Of a DNA stretch of 64,000 nt, positions 10,101 to 19,122 are shown piece after piece; position 1 is the first letter of the stretch; every line of letters begins with the position of its first letter. The stretch is from positions 215,836-279,835 of the forward strand of contig RSEH01000002.1 in assembly GCA_006503475.1 (NCBI GenBank), written 5' to 3'. The notes beneath the pieces were generated by a model, which was not told the DNA's origin, did no database searches, and saw nothing but the letters and a program-made list of their open reading frames with translations. Source of the stretch: Stentor roeselii. Lineage: Eukaryota > Ciliophora > Heterotrichea > Heterotrichida > Stentoridae. The position numbers and the translations under genes were made by a program.

Positions 10101-10645
10101 AAGTAGACATTTACTTAGAAGTCTTTCAAAAAAGCAACTTTTTTTGGTACTTTTCTTTAAAAGTCCTAATGTTCGTGATGATTGTCATTCAAACCCATAT
10201 CTGGGGTCTTAGTTTTTTATTCAAAGATTTCAGCTTTTTCAATATAAACCCTTCAGACAATAGAATCGTTGTTGTTCAGATAAGCAACTTCTTATGTGCA
10301 GTACTTTTAATTTGCATTTACTCAAGTTCTTACGTAAACAGCTTTCAAAGCTGGCTTCAAGTCAAAAGTTTAAACAACATGCCCTGGATAGCAGTAATTT
10401 TAGTGAGCTTGTTACTTGCAGTGTTGATTTGTGTACTTTACTTGATAGTCTATGGTTTTTTTCAAGAGTTTAACGATTTCTTGATAAGAGCCTGGTATGT
10501 TTACCTTGTGACTTTTATCGAGTTTTTCGTGTTGTTTTGGGCTTTAGAAGCAGTTAACTACGCCAGCCGTCGGCTGGCGAGAGGAATGCAAAAAACCTTA
10601 GAAGTTTACTTCCAGACAAAATTAGGCGTTTACAGCCCTCGGTAG
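7199..10645 (+). CDS. TMEM94-like P-type ATPase-related membrane protein
   Basis: This 1148-residue protein has the layout of a P-type ATPase. There are two hydrophobic helices near 45-80, two near 225-290, a large cytosolic part, and about six helices from 915 to 1130. At the phosphorylation site it has FIDKDGVIS (about residue 390) where active pumps have DKTGT. The vertebrate protein TMEM94 has a very similar degenerate DKQGILS. IRFVIFSEGDLLETKAFGDD in the P-domain region also resembles TMEM94. TMEM94 has been proposed as an ER magnesium transporter (ERMA). I infer an endomembrane location and a cation-related role; whether this copy can form a phosphoenzyme is open. There are no introns. 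The start ATG at 7199 is the first in frame, and the stop is 27 bases before the PKG gene. Confidence 0.8.
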   Translation: MEGLSTAAAKTRLMEILKSFKDKNKKQPVRNARFYATKIWTFEVFVYFYGLFLVLQHFLLKAGIEPLVTGATLLVLPLRYVYYKANKSKFQWEIFDERIDRIIELVKDLQEGEDMADVNLRTMNFAVVDVCRDGKWIKLPAVVLVKGDLVSISSGIALPAPVYIFDGHFADRILEAYEILPQMENNGFLESKAHGVIKESPSKLILESLLHDRALKKKKTPTFFMVSLKQSRKIFLYFFLVLLSLNLVFSGVWSSKSSIDFSEILLNPTFLFLFLTAVILPSLVHLLNCWGNALLWCICESLRNNQSPRKSTRVQHLESLFDNSEHPGNIWSAPLAEKAESAFENEEMVSFFPPVSIFQCFSKCRSFLIGGLQRDLNILDLMSSSTVMSFIDKDGVISENSRYADEVIVMGPEGKILPFDLVHQSPQEVKSNNCEHDQMTFIGKVWEEHINSLKPLGLATSVSRNPRKNDTYHSLINLNDDHPKLVNTGELFFVQPKDEIEIFEECACIIGKIIGFTNEAIDEYHHWCTLWSTWRPNECESLHDISYRRIKKGIANKEYALCDYIEKRISQARRISAIQQRLLRPCHLLTSIVEKDGKFEVFSQGNPKIVLQNCRNYWEGGDLQVLEDDVLQQLNTALLQWTADDYDAIGFSYRPLSDEIEKIIKDKESLVDLDDFKKDLLQGVQREHIFLGMVAITNHPKSEANHFIEDVFDAGIRFVIFSEGDLLETKAFGDDLGLYTAWNSCISLSDKPAVIEEFLNQDGKKVLPNGIEEIKNRLVYGNDNVPLLVSMFSDSTKSSILEMVKIYQQNGEVPIVIGGSHHSQNAFIYQAADISIGVKTLNCGYCKSCFGYRINYKHTPLIQEQVAESLISLPCTFILNIEHPLYVILQIIKESRKLMKNIQNGLMFSANMFVCWSLLSCILLIFGLPPAVSLLQCLFICVFLVPLLSLSFLSTPCEQNLMKKYPIKVDIYLEVFQKSNFFWYFSLKVLMFVMIVIQTHIWGLSFLFKDFSFFNINPSDNRIVVVQISNFLCAVLLICIYSSSYVNSFQSWLQVKSLNNMPWIAVILVSLLLAVLICVLYLIVYGFFQEFNDFLIRAWYVYLVTFIEFFVLFWALEAVNYASRRLARGMQKTLEVYFQTKLGVYSPR

Positions 10646-10672
10646 TCTTAATCATGTTCATAAATTAATACA

Positions 10673-13336
10673 ATGGGTTGTTACTCAGGAAAATCTAAAA
10701 CTGTTCTTCAAACCACAAAACCTCTTGAAAATCGCAGCTCGTTAATCGTAACACCTTCCATCGACGGCAATGTAAAACAAGTAGAAAGAAGAACAAACAA
10801 AAGTTCGAACCCCATCGCTGATAGTCGCATTAAGTTTGAGTCTTCAGAAGCGAAAACTGCAGAGTTTCAGCCACGGGAGAAGACACAAAAGGACTATGAA
10901 CAGATCACTAAGTCTATTTCAACACATTTTCTATTCAATTCTTTATCTGATGAAAGCATTAGAGCTGTTGTTGATGAGTTCAAGTTATACTCGTTTGGAC
11001 CGAAGGAAAATATTTTCAGTCAAGGGTGTCCTGGGCAGAACTTTTATATTATTGCTTCTGGAAGGGTTGAAGTTATTGTTAATGGAAAAGCTAAAAAGGT
11101 CATGGTTAAAGGTGAACAGTTTGGAGAACTTGCTTTGTTACATGACTCGGTTAGGACTGCTACTGTTTGCACTGTGGAAAAAACTTATTTGTGGATACTT
11201 GGAGGGGATACTTTTAGATCGATTATCACTTCGCTGAATACTAAGAAACATGAGGAAAATAAACATTTTGTTAATAGTATTCCGGTCTTCAGCAGTTTCA
11301 GCAAAGAACAAAAAGACTCATTACTATCTTTAATAATAACCCACGATTTCAACGACGGTCAAACAATAGTTCAAGAAGGTGATCCAGGTAACCTTCTCTA
11401 CATAATAAAAAAAGGTTCAGTAAGTTGCAGCAAATCCGGTTCTGAGATCCGTAAACTTTGGCCAGGTGACTTTTTCGGTGAGCAAGCTTTGCTCTACAAC
11501 ACTCCAAGAACAGCGACAGTGACCGCGATCGGAAAAGTGACTCTTCTTTCCCTAGGCCGAGACGACCTTCACATCGCATTCGGAAGTCACTTACAAACAA
11601 TCATCTACCGAAACAGTAAAAGAATCGCAATTGAAAAGAGTTCAGTACTAAAATCTCTAAACAAGTCACAAGTCGAGGCAATTATTGATAAAATGGACAT
11701 CGCCTGTTATAAGCCAGGGCAAATCGTGATAGGAAGAGGGTCTTGTAAGCGAAACAAGGTGTTTATTGTTTTGAAAGGAACTATCAGGTCACAAAGCAAG
11801 TCACTCGGACTTTACTGCTGCATCGGCGATGAAGAAATTCATAAAGGATTGACGGAAAACTGGGAAGAAAATTGGGTTGCTGATGTTGAGACTGATGTTG
11901 CTACTATTTTAAGAGAGGACCTCGAAGGAGCTATTGGAGGACATCTCAGTAAAGTCACTTCTCAAAATGAAGTCTTGATGGTCTTGAGAAGGGTGCAACT
12001 GCTTAGGTCACTTCCTTTGCATAAATTGGAAAATCTGGTCTCGGCTTTGAAGTTGTATGAGTTTAATGATGGTGATGTCATTTTTGAAGAAGGAGCTGAA
12101 GGGGATGCTTTTTATATTGTGAAAGAAGGACAGGTTGAGATTTTGAGGGCTGGGGTTAGTATCAGGATGATCACTCGACATGACTTCTTCGGTGAGAGAT
12201 CAATTATCATGGACGAAAAAAGAACAGCTACAGTCATCGCCCGTGATCACGCTTTTTGCTGGAGCCTAAGCAAAAAGGACTTTTTAGCTCTAATCGACGA
12301 AGGTATCCGTAAACAGCTCAGCAAAAGAATGGAACTTCAAAACGACAAAATCGCATTAACAGAACTAGTCGTTGTAAAACTACTCGGAAGAGGAATGTTC
12401 GGCAATGTTTTCCTGACATTCAACACAAAAACTTCAGTTTTTTACGCGCTTAAAACAGTCCAAAGAAACAAAGTAATCGCTTACGACATTTACGACAACG
12501 TCGTCCTCGAACGAAAAATCCTTTTAAGTGTCGACCATCCCCTAATCGTAAAACTCGTAAAAACCTTCAAAGACGATTCAAGACTTTACTTTTTAATGGA
12601 ATTCGTTCATGGAATGGACTTATTCGACGCATTAAGAGAAATGGGTTTATTAAACAACGAAAGTTCAAAATTTTACATTTCTTGTTTACTTCTGATTTTC
12701 GAGCACATGCATGAAAGAAAAATCATTTACCGAGACCTAAAGCCAGAAAATGTGATGGTCGACAATGAAGGCTACCCAAAGTTAATTGATTTCGGCACCT
12801 CGAAGATAATCCACGCCCGGACCTTCACAATGGTTGGGACTCCTCATTACATGGCTCCTGAAATCATCAAAGGCTCAGGGTACACCTTGTCCGCCGACCT
12901 CTGGTCCTTGGGCGTCATGCTTTATGAGTTCGTATGTGGAGGGGTCCCTTTTGGAGAAGAGGAAGAAGACACTTTTAAGATTTATGGAAAAATACTTGAT
13001 AGACATTTGAAGTACCCGAGTTACATGAGCAGCACTCGATGCAAGCCGATCATTGAAAAAATGCTCGACCCTAACCCTGCCATGAGAGGCACTGTTGAAG
13101 CTTTAAAGGAACATGCTTGGTTTAATGGGGTCTCTTGGGATGGACTTCTTGGAAAACAAATAAAACCTCCTTATGTTCCTAAACTTGATGCTTTAAATGC
13201 TGCATTGCAAAAGGCGCTGAAGACTAGTAAAGGACTTCAAGAAGTGATTAGGGTTCATGAAGAACAAGATGAATTCGTTGATAATGGAAAAAACAAGAAT
13301 AAAGTACCTCCTGCTAATTGGGATGATGAGTTTTAG
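10673..13336 (+). CDS. cGMP-dependent protein kinase, four-CNB alveolate type
   Basis: This is an 887-residue AGC kinase with four cyclic-nucleotide-binding repeats. CNB1 (about 85-200), CNB2 (about 205-320) and CNB4 (about 445-555) keep the phosphate-binding cassette with FGE and RTAT, as in FGELALLHDSVRTATV. CNB3 (about 325-440) has lost it. The kinase domain (about 565-825) has a GRGMFGNVF loop, the catalytic YRDLKPEN (about 686), DFG (about 706), and TMVGTPHYMAPE. The tail ends WDDEF, typical of PKG. The N-terminus MGCYSGKSK fits N-myristoylation at Gly2 and palmitoylation at Cys3, so it is probably membrane-bound. Four CNBs with one degenerate is also the layout of apicomplexan PKG. The residue at the gatekeeper position (FLMEF) appears to be Met. 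A single ORF with no intron. Confidence 0.92.
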   Translation: MGCYSGKSKTVLQTTKPLENRSSLIVTPSIDGNVKQVERRTNKSSNPIADSRIKFESSEAKTAEFQPREKTQKDYEQITKSISTHFLFNSLSDESIRAVVDEFKLYSFGPKENIFSQGCPGQNFYIIASGRVEVIVNGKAKKVMVKGEQFGELALLHDSVRTATVCTVEKTYLWILGGDTFRSIITSLNTKKHEENKHFVNSIPVFSSFSKEQKDSLLSLIITHDFNDGQTIVQEGDPGNLLYIIKKGSVSCSKSGSEIRKLWPGDFFGEQALLYNTPRTATVTAIGKVTLLSLGRDDLHIAFGSHLQTIIYRNSKRIAIEKSSVLKSLNKSQVEAIIDKMDIACYKPGQIVIGRGSCKRNKVFIVLKGTIRSQSKSLGLYCCIGDEEIHKGLTENWEENWVADVETDVATILREDLEGAIGGHLSKVTSQNEVLMVLRRVQLLRSLPLHKLENLVSALKLYEFNDGDVIFEEGAEGDAFYIVKEGQVEILRAGVSIRMITRHDFFGERSIIMDEKRTATVIARDHAFCWSLSKKDFLALIDEGIRKQLSKRMELQNDKIALTELVVVKLLGRGMFGNVFLTFNTKTSVFYALKTVQRNKVIAYDIYDNVVLERKILLSVDHPLIVKLVKTFKDDSRLYFLMEFVHGMDLFDALREMGLLNNESSKFYISCLLLIFEHMHERKIIYRDLKPENVMVDNEGYPKLIDFGTSKIIHARTFTMVGTPHYMAPEIIKGSGYTLSADLWSLGVMLYEFVCGGVPFGEEEEDTFKIYGKILDRHLKYPSYMSSTRCKPIIEKMLDPNPAMRGTVEALKEHAWFNGVSWDGLLGKQIKPPYVPKLDALNAALQKALKTSKGLQEVIRVHEEQDEFVDNGKNKNKVPPANWDDEF

Positions 13337-13377
13337 TTAAATAACTGTCTTCTTAATTTATGGAAATTTAAATAAAT

Positions 13378-14208
13378 ATGTCGTTAGAAGTACCTGAAAC
13401 CAACGGTCCTTTCGATGAGAAGAACCCTCTTGACACCTCAAGTTCAATCAATGTCTTATCGAACTCTATTTTCAGTCGACAAGTCGACGATTTTTATAGT
13501 CCTGATGTCTCAGTCGAGATGTTTGCCCTGGGAAGACCAGTTTCAAGTAAATCTTCAAATTTTTCAGAGGTTTCTCAAAATTCTTACAATTTTCAGTCTT
13601 TAAAACTTTCACAAGAACTACAAGAAAATCAGTTAAAACTCCAAATCCCTGAAAAAATCCCGAAAAAATATCAAATCGTGATCGAATCAGCTGAAGATTC
13701 AGGAAATTCAAAAGAAAACTTGCGGCTGGAAATCCCTGGGAATAAAAATCGTTCTTCTACTATTTACACTAACCTCAGCTCTGACTCAAGCCAGGTCCTT
13801 CCAGTGTCCGCCCCAAGTGAATCATTTAAAACTATCGATGTTTTCCCTTCTTTTGAATCTAAAAACAAACGCAAGGCTGATGAAATCCTGGAAATTCTTA
13901 ATCTTTCTAAAAGAGACTCCTCGATTAATGATGTTTCCAGAAATCGCTCTGGAATTAATCGACCTGCAGCAAGTCTCAGGAACTCGACATTTGCTTTGAC
14001 TAGTCGAATATTTTGTGTTAAGTGTAATGCTGATACTTTGACTAATGTCAGTTTTCAGATGAAAGATTTGAATTTTTGGAAGTCGATTGGATTTTTCTTT
14101 ACTGCTATTAAGTGCTGTGGAGAGCCTCGAGCGTTGAGTAGGTATCAGGATATTGTTCATTCTTGTAAGAAGTGTGGAACTGTTGTTGCTAGGATTAGTA
14201 CTGTTTAA
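13378..14208 (+). CDS. LITAF-like zinc-ribbon protein with long N-terminal tail
   Basis: Residues 1 to about 200 are rich in Ser, Asn and Glu and look disordered. The last 65 residues hold CVKC, a hydrophobic stretch (FWKSIGFFFTAIKCC), then DIVHSCKKCG. This is the LITAF pattern: two CxxC knuckles forming a zinc site, with a membrane-inserting hydrophobic segment between them. LITAF/CDIP proteins are monotopic proteins on the cytosolic face of endosomes and lysosomes. The N-terminal tail is longer than in most family members (276 residues in total). The ATG follows AAATAAAT, 41 bases after the PKG stop on the same strand. Confidence 0.75.
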   Translation: MSLEVPETNGPFDEKNPLDTSSSINVLSNSIFSRQVDDFYSPDVSVEMFALGRPVSSKSSNFSEVSQNSYNFQSLKLSQELQENQLKLQIPEKIPKKYQIVIESAEDSGNSKENLRLEIPGNKNRSSTIYTNLSSDSSQVLPVSAPSESFKTIDVFPSFESKNKRKADEILEILNLSKRDSSINDVSRNRSGINRPAASLRNSTFALTSRIFCVKCNADTLTNVSFQMKDLNFWKSIGFFFTAIKCCGEPRALSRYQDIVHSCKKCGTVVARISTV

Positions 14209-14407
14209 TTATAAGGAGTAATTAAGGGATTTTTTAGAGTTTAGGTTTATGATGATGGTTTAGAAGATTTGGGGCTTGGAAGGGGTTGATGAATGTGATA
14301 TAATTTTACCATTTTTATTGAAAAAGTCTTTAAGGTTCAACTAAATTTCAATTTTTTAGACAATTCAACATGATTGTTAGGGCTTTTTTTTGTGGATTCA
14401 ATGATAA

Positions 14408-14971
14408 ATGTCTTTAGTGAAAAAGTTCTCTGCGGTTGTTCTAGATCATCCGAAGTTTAGGGACCAGGGGCAGGTCCAAGATCCTCGAGTGGTAATTTTC
14501 GCGAATAAAAGGCCTTTTCCTATCAGGCTTGATCTTTATATTGATCATGTTCTTGACCAGCTTAGTCTTCCTGATGAAATATTGATATTGACTTTTATGT
14601 TGGTTGAAAAATATTTACTCCAAGATTTACTGAATCCACTCAACTTGCATAAAATTATCTTTACTGCTCTGACAACATGCTTAAAGTTCGTAATTAACCC
14701 ATGGATAAGTAATAAGAAGCTTGAACAGATAGGAGGCTTAAGAAACGGCACTTTATCAGCAATGGAATTTTCACTTCTAAACTTCCTAAACTGGAAGTTA
14801 GAATTCAAACATTTCAAGCAAGTTAAGCAAAAACTTCTCTCTTTCATCGAAGAAGACAGCATAAATCTAGAAGAAACCGAAGAGGAAAGCGAATATTTCG
14901 AAGAAAATAACTTAAACAGCTTCTCAGAGCTGACAGCATTCTTTCCCCTCGAAGTACTAAACAGTAACTAG
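14408..14971 (+). CDS. PHO80-like (P-type) cyclin
   Basis: This is a small 187-residue protein. Residues about 35-150 match the cyclin N-terminal fold of the PHO80/P-type cyclins. They run YIDHVLDQLSLPDEILILTF, then LNPLNLHKIIFTAL with the K and A of the cyclin box, then a helix ending in FSLLNFLNWKLEF, the usual 'LE..FL..L.+.L' end of the domain. Such cyclins activate CDKs of the PHO85 kind. The C-terminal 35 residues are acidic. The ATG lies in GATGATAAATG. A 199-base spacer precedes the gene; it converges on an unknown gene on the minus strand with 17 bases between the stops. Confidence 0.8.
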   Translation: MSLVKKFSAVVLDHPKFRDQGQVQDPRVVIFANKRPFPIRLDLYIDHVLDQLSLPDEILILTFMLVEKYLLQDLLNPLNLHKIIFTALTTCLKFVINPWISNKKLEQIGGLRNGTLSAMEFSLLNFLNWKLEFKHFKQVKQKLLSFIEEDSINLEETEEESEYFEENNLNSFSELTAFFPLEVLNSN

Positions 14972-14988
14972 TAAATTATATTTTATCT

Positions 14989-15399
14989 TTAATACGAGTT
15001 AAGTTTAAGCCAAAGCCAATGAAGCAGGGTGTTAATTACTTGAGAAATCGATGAGCAAGGGTCATTTTTTCCATCATCGATAATAAAAAGTCCTAAAGTC
15101 CGTGACTCAGGGTGTAAAACTATTAACACCCTAGACTCTAAATCAAGAAGTAAATTTTCAGTCTTATCAGTAGTTTTCGCCGAAATCACACGAAACACCT
15201 CAGAAAAATACTCTAAAACTTCAGAATTAAACACCTTCAAATTCTCGAAAATTTCAAGTTCAGGGTCGATATCTGCGAATTTTTGAATATCAACAGATAA
15301 CAAAAACTCTTTCAAGCCATTCTCAGATCCAGTTGCTTGAGTCTTGACCAATGGAGTAGATTCTTCATCTAATATCAAGTCGATGATCTGAAGACTCAT
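14989..15399 (-). CDS. uncharacterised 136-residue protein
   Basis: No family recognised. It is acidic and has mixed alpha/beta character (for example RVLIVLHPESRTLGLFIIDD), which looks like a small folded domain. There is no signal peptide or membrane segment. It lies between two convincing genes, with 17 bases to the convergent cyclin stop and 31 bases to the divergent coiled-coil start. This snug fit, plus a start in TTATTTTAACATG, supports it as a real gene. Confidence 0.6.
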   Translation of the reverse strand: MSLQIIDLILDEESTPLVKTQATGSENGLKEFLLSVDIQKFADIDPELEIFENLKVFNSEVLEYFSEVFRVISAKTTDKTENLLLDLESRVLIVLHPESRTLGLFIIDDGKNDPCSSISQVINTLLHWLWLKLNSY

Positions 15400-15430
15400 G
15401 TTAAAATAACTTTATAAACCGTTTATTTAA
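15400..15430. promoter_or_regulatory. 31-base divergent promoter gap
   Basis: This A/T-rich gap lies between two divergent ATG codons (15,399 minus and 15,431 plus). The right-hand start is preceded by GTTTATTTAA. Both promoters must fit in or overlap the coding ends. Confidence 0.45.
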
Positions 15431-16642
15431 ATGATCGCTTCAGATATTTCTCGACTGGACCCAGGAAGACTAGTCCAATCAAAGTTATTCCAAAAGTTTT
15501 TATCAGAAGAGTCTTTCAAAAATCAGTCCCCTTCAAAGCCCCTTCTAAAAGAAAACCCTCAAGCCAAGCCAAAGCAATTCAGACTAAACATCTCCCCTTC
15601 TAAAGCAGAGATAAACCCTCCAACCCCTCAAGAGATCTCAGTAGAATCCTCTCGTTTATACTCAGAACACAGTGAAATCCAAGGTTTTTCCCAGCATATT
15701 TTCGCATCATCTCCTGAAAAAGCTTATTTAAACTACCCGGAGTACCCGATGTACATGTCTTTCGCAGGGGACTCAAAAAATACTGAAAAAATTAAAGAAG
15801 AGTCAGAAAGACTTAAACAAGAATTCGTTCAGGTCTTGAATGAAAAAGACTCAGAAATCTTGAAATTGAGAAAAGAACTTGAAGGGTCTCGACTTGATTA
15901 TATGGAACTTGAAGATAGGTTCAAAGCGGAGACTGGGCAAGAGTCTTTTGAATTAGAACAAAAAATCGCGAGTCTTGTGGAACAGAATCAAAAATTACTG
16001 GATTTTAATAGAAATTCTACACTTGAAGCAAAAAATCGCATGAATGACTTGGAAGCGGAAACGAGACTTGTTAAGCAGAGGAATGAAGAACTTATTAAGG
16101 ATTATTTGAGGGAAAAGGAAAAAAATGATATGCTGGAGGTTAGGATTGCGACTTTGAAGGAAAGGAGTAGTTTGTTGGAAAATACTAATATGCAGATGCA
16201 GGATAGAATCATTTCTTTGGAGAGAGAATTGGAATCGGTTAATAGGGAAATAGGATATTTGAGGAAAAGACCTGAACCTGAAGTTTTTCTTGATCTTTCT
16301 CCGAATACTACTAGAAATTGCTATGATGATTATCAGCGACCACGACTTCCTAATGAAGACCATTATACCCGTCCAAGAAATTCCTCAAACATGGACCAAC
16401 ACTGGCCAAGAGTTTCCCAAGACCGTTCACCACTTCAACGACAAAGCCTAGAGCAAAAGCTTGACTCTTTAATCCAAGACAAGCAGCGTTTAGAAAAAGA
16501 GTTCAACAAGCTTCCAGAGGTCTGTAAAAACCTAGCAGCAAAGCGCCGAAAAGAAGAACTAGATCTAGAACTAGAGATAATCGACACGAACATCCACAAC
16601 TTAAAATCCAAAATCAGAAGCCGTATCCGTCAGATAAACTAA
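15431..16642 (+). CDS. coiled-coil protein, 403 residues
   Basis: Residues 1 to about 110 are polar and Pro/Ser-rich. About 115-285 form a long coiled coil (heptad pattern, rich in Glu, Lys and Leu). About 286-335 are disordered and rich in Pro, Arg and Asn. The end has a second short helical pair around LEKEFNKLPE and KRRKEELDLELEI. That arrangement fits a structural cytoskeletal or basal-body protein, but I cannot name a family. The convergent PI 4-kinase gene stops only 12 bases downstream. Confidence 0.75.
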   Translation: MIASDISRLDPGRLVQSKLFQKFLSEESFKNQSPSKPLLKENPQAKPKQFRLNISPSKAEINPPTPQEISVESSRLYSEHSEIQGFSQHIFASSPEKAYLNYPEYPMYMSFAGDSKNTEKIKEESERLKQEFVQVLNEKDSEILKLRKELEGSRLDYMELEDRFKAETGQESFELEQKIASLVEQNQKLLDFNRNSTLEAKNRMNDLEAETRLVKQRNEELIKDYLREKEKNDMLEVRIATLKERSSLLENTNMQMQDRIISLERELESVNREIGYLRKRPEPEVFLDLSPNTTRNCYDDYQRPRLPNEDHYTRPRNSSNMDQHWPRVSQDRSPLQRQSLEQKLDSLIQDKQRLEKEFNKLPEVCKNLAAKRRKEELDLELEIIDTNIHNLKSKIRSRIRQIN

Positions 16643-16654
16643 TAATCTCTAAAT

Positions 16655-18877
16655 CTAGTAAAAGATATTCTGACAGCAGTACTGAAAGCGATCATAGCAC
16701 TTGGTGCTCCAATTATCCAGACTGATATCAATAAGTTCATTAATATACTCTTTGCAGTCTTTTTCATTCATTTTCTGTTTCGGTTTAAGTCTTTCCCTCA
16801 AGTCACTGATGGTATTATCGCCGCCAATGAAGCACCCAAAGTTACTTCCAGAGCCAGCTCTCATCATTTCAACCATCAAGATAATCTGTTCACTTTTTTC
16901 TTTCAAGGCGCGATATCCTTTTACACAGAGATGTCTGAACTCTTGAAATAATTTCGACCTTCTTCCTCCTAAAATCCTTTCAAATTCATTGGTTAACTTA
17001 AAGGGTGCCTGTTCGAAGTTCATATTCCCGCCAGGGGAATTTGAAAGTAAAAAGCCGAAGTCGATATGAATGATGTGCCCGTTTCGGTCTATCAAGATGT
17101 TGCCATTGTGTCGGTCTTTAATCTGTAAAATGTAGCAAACAAGACTGTAGCCTACAAGGGACTTCATGAAACATTGCTTTGCTAATTTAAACCTCTTTGT
17201 TTTCGGCTCTCCGAACTGCAGTAAGAAGAAGTCATATAAAGTTGCCCTGTCAGGAGGAAGTGACTTTTTGAGCCCGTCAATTGAAACCGCGTCTGGAACA
17301 CATTCAAGGATTCCGCAGTCTAGTCCAGTAGCAAGGATATCATAAGGATAAAGCCAAATTCCCAGTTCTTTTTCATCAAAAGTCTGCTTAAAAAATGAAA
17401 TCAACTGCATCGCAAATTGCTCTTGTCTAAGATCATCTCCACTTTTAACTATCACATGCATTAACCCCCAAGTTTTGAACTTGCCGTAAGGACTACTATC
17501 TCGAATTCTTTTGCTTTGTTGTTTGAAACTTTCTTTGAAAACTGAAACATTTTTACCTGCTTCATCAACTTCACCGTAAACTGCTGAAAGACTTCCTAGT
17601 TCGTTAATGAGGAACTTTTCATAGTGAAGAGGGTCGACATCTAAAGAAGTTGCAAAGGTTTGATTTCTACGTCTTGGTAAAGACTCTTCGAATAGAAGTG
17701 AGTTTCTGGTAGAGTTTGATTCAAGTGACTTGGCAATGGAGTCACTTGCGTCGCTTACTTGGAAAGAAGTCGACCTGCTGCCTGCGACAGGTACTGAGTT
17801 ACTTCTAGAAGGTTTTAACACGTTTTTAACTGGTCGAGCAGCTTCATCCTTGATTTCCTTATACGGCCTGAAAACCTCAACACAGATCTTAAAAGGCGCT
17901 CTTTCCTTGGTGGTGAACACCCTGGCTTCAGAAACAGGAATATGTAAAACTGCACTTTGTCTTGCTTTATACGAGTTAAAAGGAATATAAACCTCAGAAG
18001 GGAGTAGTTTATTGAGTTTCCTTAATTGTTCTTTTAACCACTCAGTTTTGTGAACCTGACTCAGCAACTTATGAGAAATTTCAGTCAATTTTTCAATGAA
18101 GTCCAATGTTGACATAAAGGACTTTGTGCCGTTGAATACATTTAAAGGAACGTGCTTTGCTTGCACGTCGTCGAAGTTCTCAGCAGTGTAGACTTCTGAG
18201 TTGTAGGCTGAGATCGTCTCTTGGGTAGAGTAAAAATCAGAGGATTCTCCTCGGTCTTGACTGGCGAGGCCATGTTTAATCTCGAGTTTGTCGTAAAGTA
18301 AAAAAAGCTTCTCGCCGGAGCCGATGTGAAAAAACTTGTAATAAGATGTGACGTTTATTATCTCTTTTTTTAACACTTCTGGGTCGATTAAGGGCTTGTC
18401 TACTGACTCGAAGTCAGTTGAATTTAGGAACCATAAAAGACGGTGAGCGAAAAAAAAACTTTTAGCGCAGATGTTGTGGACTTCACGGATTATGTCTTCT
18501 ACGTGGTCTGTCTCTCGGTAGAGAAGTAGGTTGCTAATTATTTCTTACCAAAGCTGCGGAATATAAAACTCCAAATCTTGTCTGTTTATATCATCGGAAG
18601 GACTGATTCTGCAGGTAGCCAGCTCTTCCACAGCAGGTTTATGCGAATACAGGTCCAGCAGAACTGTGTATATATGAGGGTCCACCTGTTTTTTATGAAA
18701 TTTCATTCTAACTTTATTCCACAAGTCACTACCCACTCCCCATTTCAGCTTTTTCTAGATAAACAATACTCCTTTTTTAGTAAAGCAGCAACATAGGCAT
18801 GACAAGAACTTCGAACAACAGCCTATTTGAGGTTTTTTCTTTTTCCGTGGAGACTGCTTATTAAGAGGAGCGTCCAT
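16655..18877 (-). CDS. phosphatidylinositol 4-kinase, type III beta-like (two 15-base introns)
   Basis: The gene has three exons: 18877-18770, 18754-18549 and 18533-16655. They are joined by removing two 15-base introns, giving 730 residues. Residues 1-36 are basic with a cysteine cluster (CCSKFLSCLCCCF), a likely palmitoylation site. The PIK accessory domain follows, with LEFYIPQL. VFTTKERAPFKICVEV is the entry to the catalytic domain of PI4K beta. The catalytic loop DRHNGNILID (about 580) and HIDFGFLL (about 595) are intact, as is the following FEQAPFKLT. The enzyme would make PI4P, most likely at the Golgi. Without the introns the reading frame stops at two places, so the introns are required. 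The start is the ATG at 18877 after CCTAAA. Confidence 0.92.
18534..18548 (-). other. 15-base intron in the PI 4-kinase gene
   Basis: On the minus strand this is GTAAGAAATAATTAG. It contains an in-frame stop. Its removal joins ...FYIPQL to CNLLLY, restoring the PIK accessory domain. Confidence 0.9.
18755..18769 (-). other. 15-base intron in the PI 4-kinase gene
   Basis: On the minus strand this is GTATTGTTTATCTAG, with an in-frame TAG. Removing it joins the Cys-rich N-terminal exon (ending TKKG) to KKLKWGVGSD. Confidence 0.85.
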
Positions 18878-19122
18878 TTTAGGTTTATACTGGGATGAGC
18901 CCGCAAGGGTCATAGGAAATCAATTATTATCATTGAACTCTATTCTGACAGTTTTTCAATGAAATTATGTGGAAAAGTTCCTTGTAGAGAAAATCCATTT
19001 TCAGTAGTTTTCAATTGCAGTAGTTTAACATCAAACATCATGAGACTTATAAGATTTCCCAATTTTCACCCATTTCTTCCTTCAAAGACTCTTCAACAAG
19101 AAAACATTCTCTTAAATAAACA
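18878..19122. promoter_or_regulatory. divergent intergenic region between PI 4-kinase and MORN genes
   Basis: These 245 bases lie between two divergent ATG codons and must hold both promoters. The MORN start is preceded by TCTTAAATAAACA. A 67-codon ORF on the plus strand overlaps this region but shows no protein-like composition, and I do not call it a gene. Confidence 0.4.

Noticed and set aside
9724-10212. 162-codon plus-strand ORF inside the TMEM94-like gene
   Set aside because: It is an overlapping frame of the confident membrane protein gene; composition rich in Ser/Arg with no motif.
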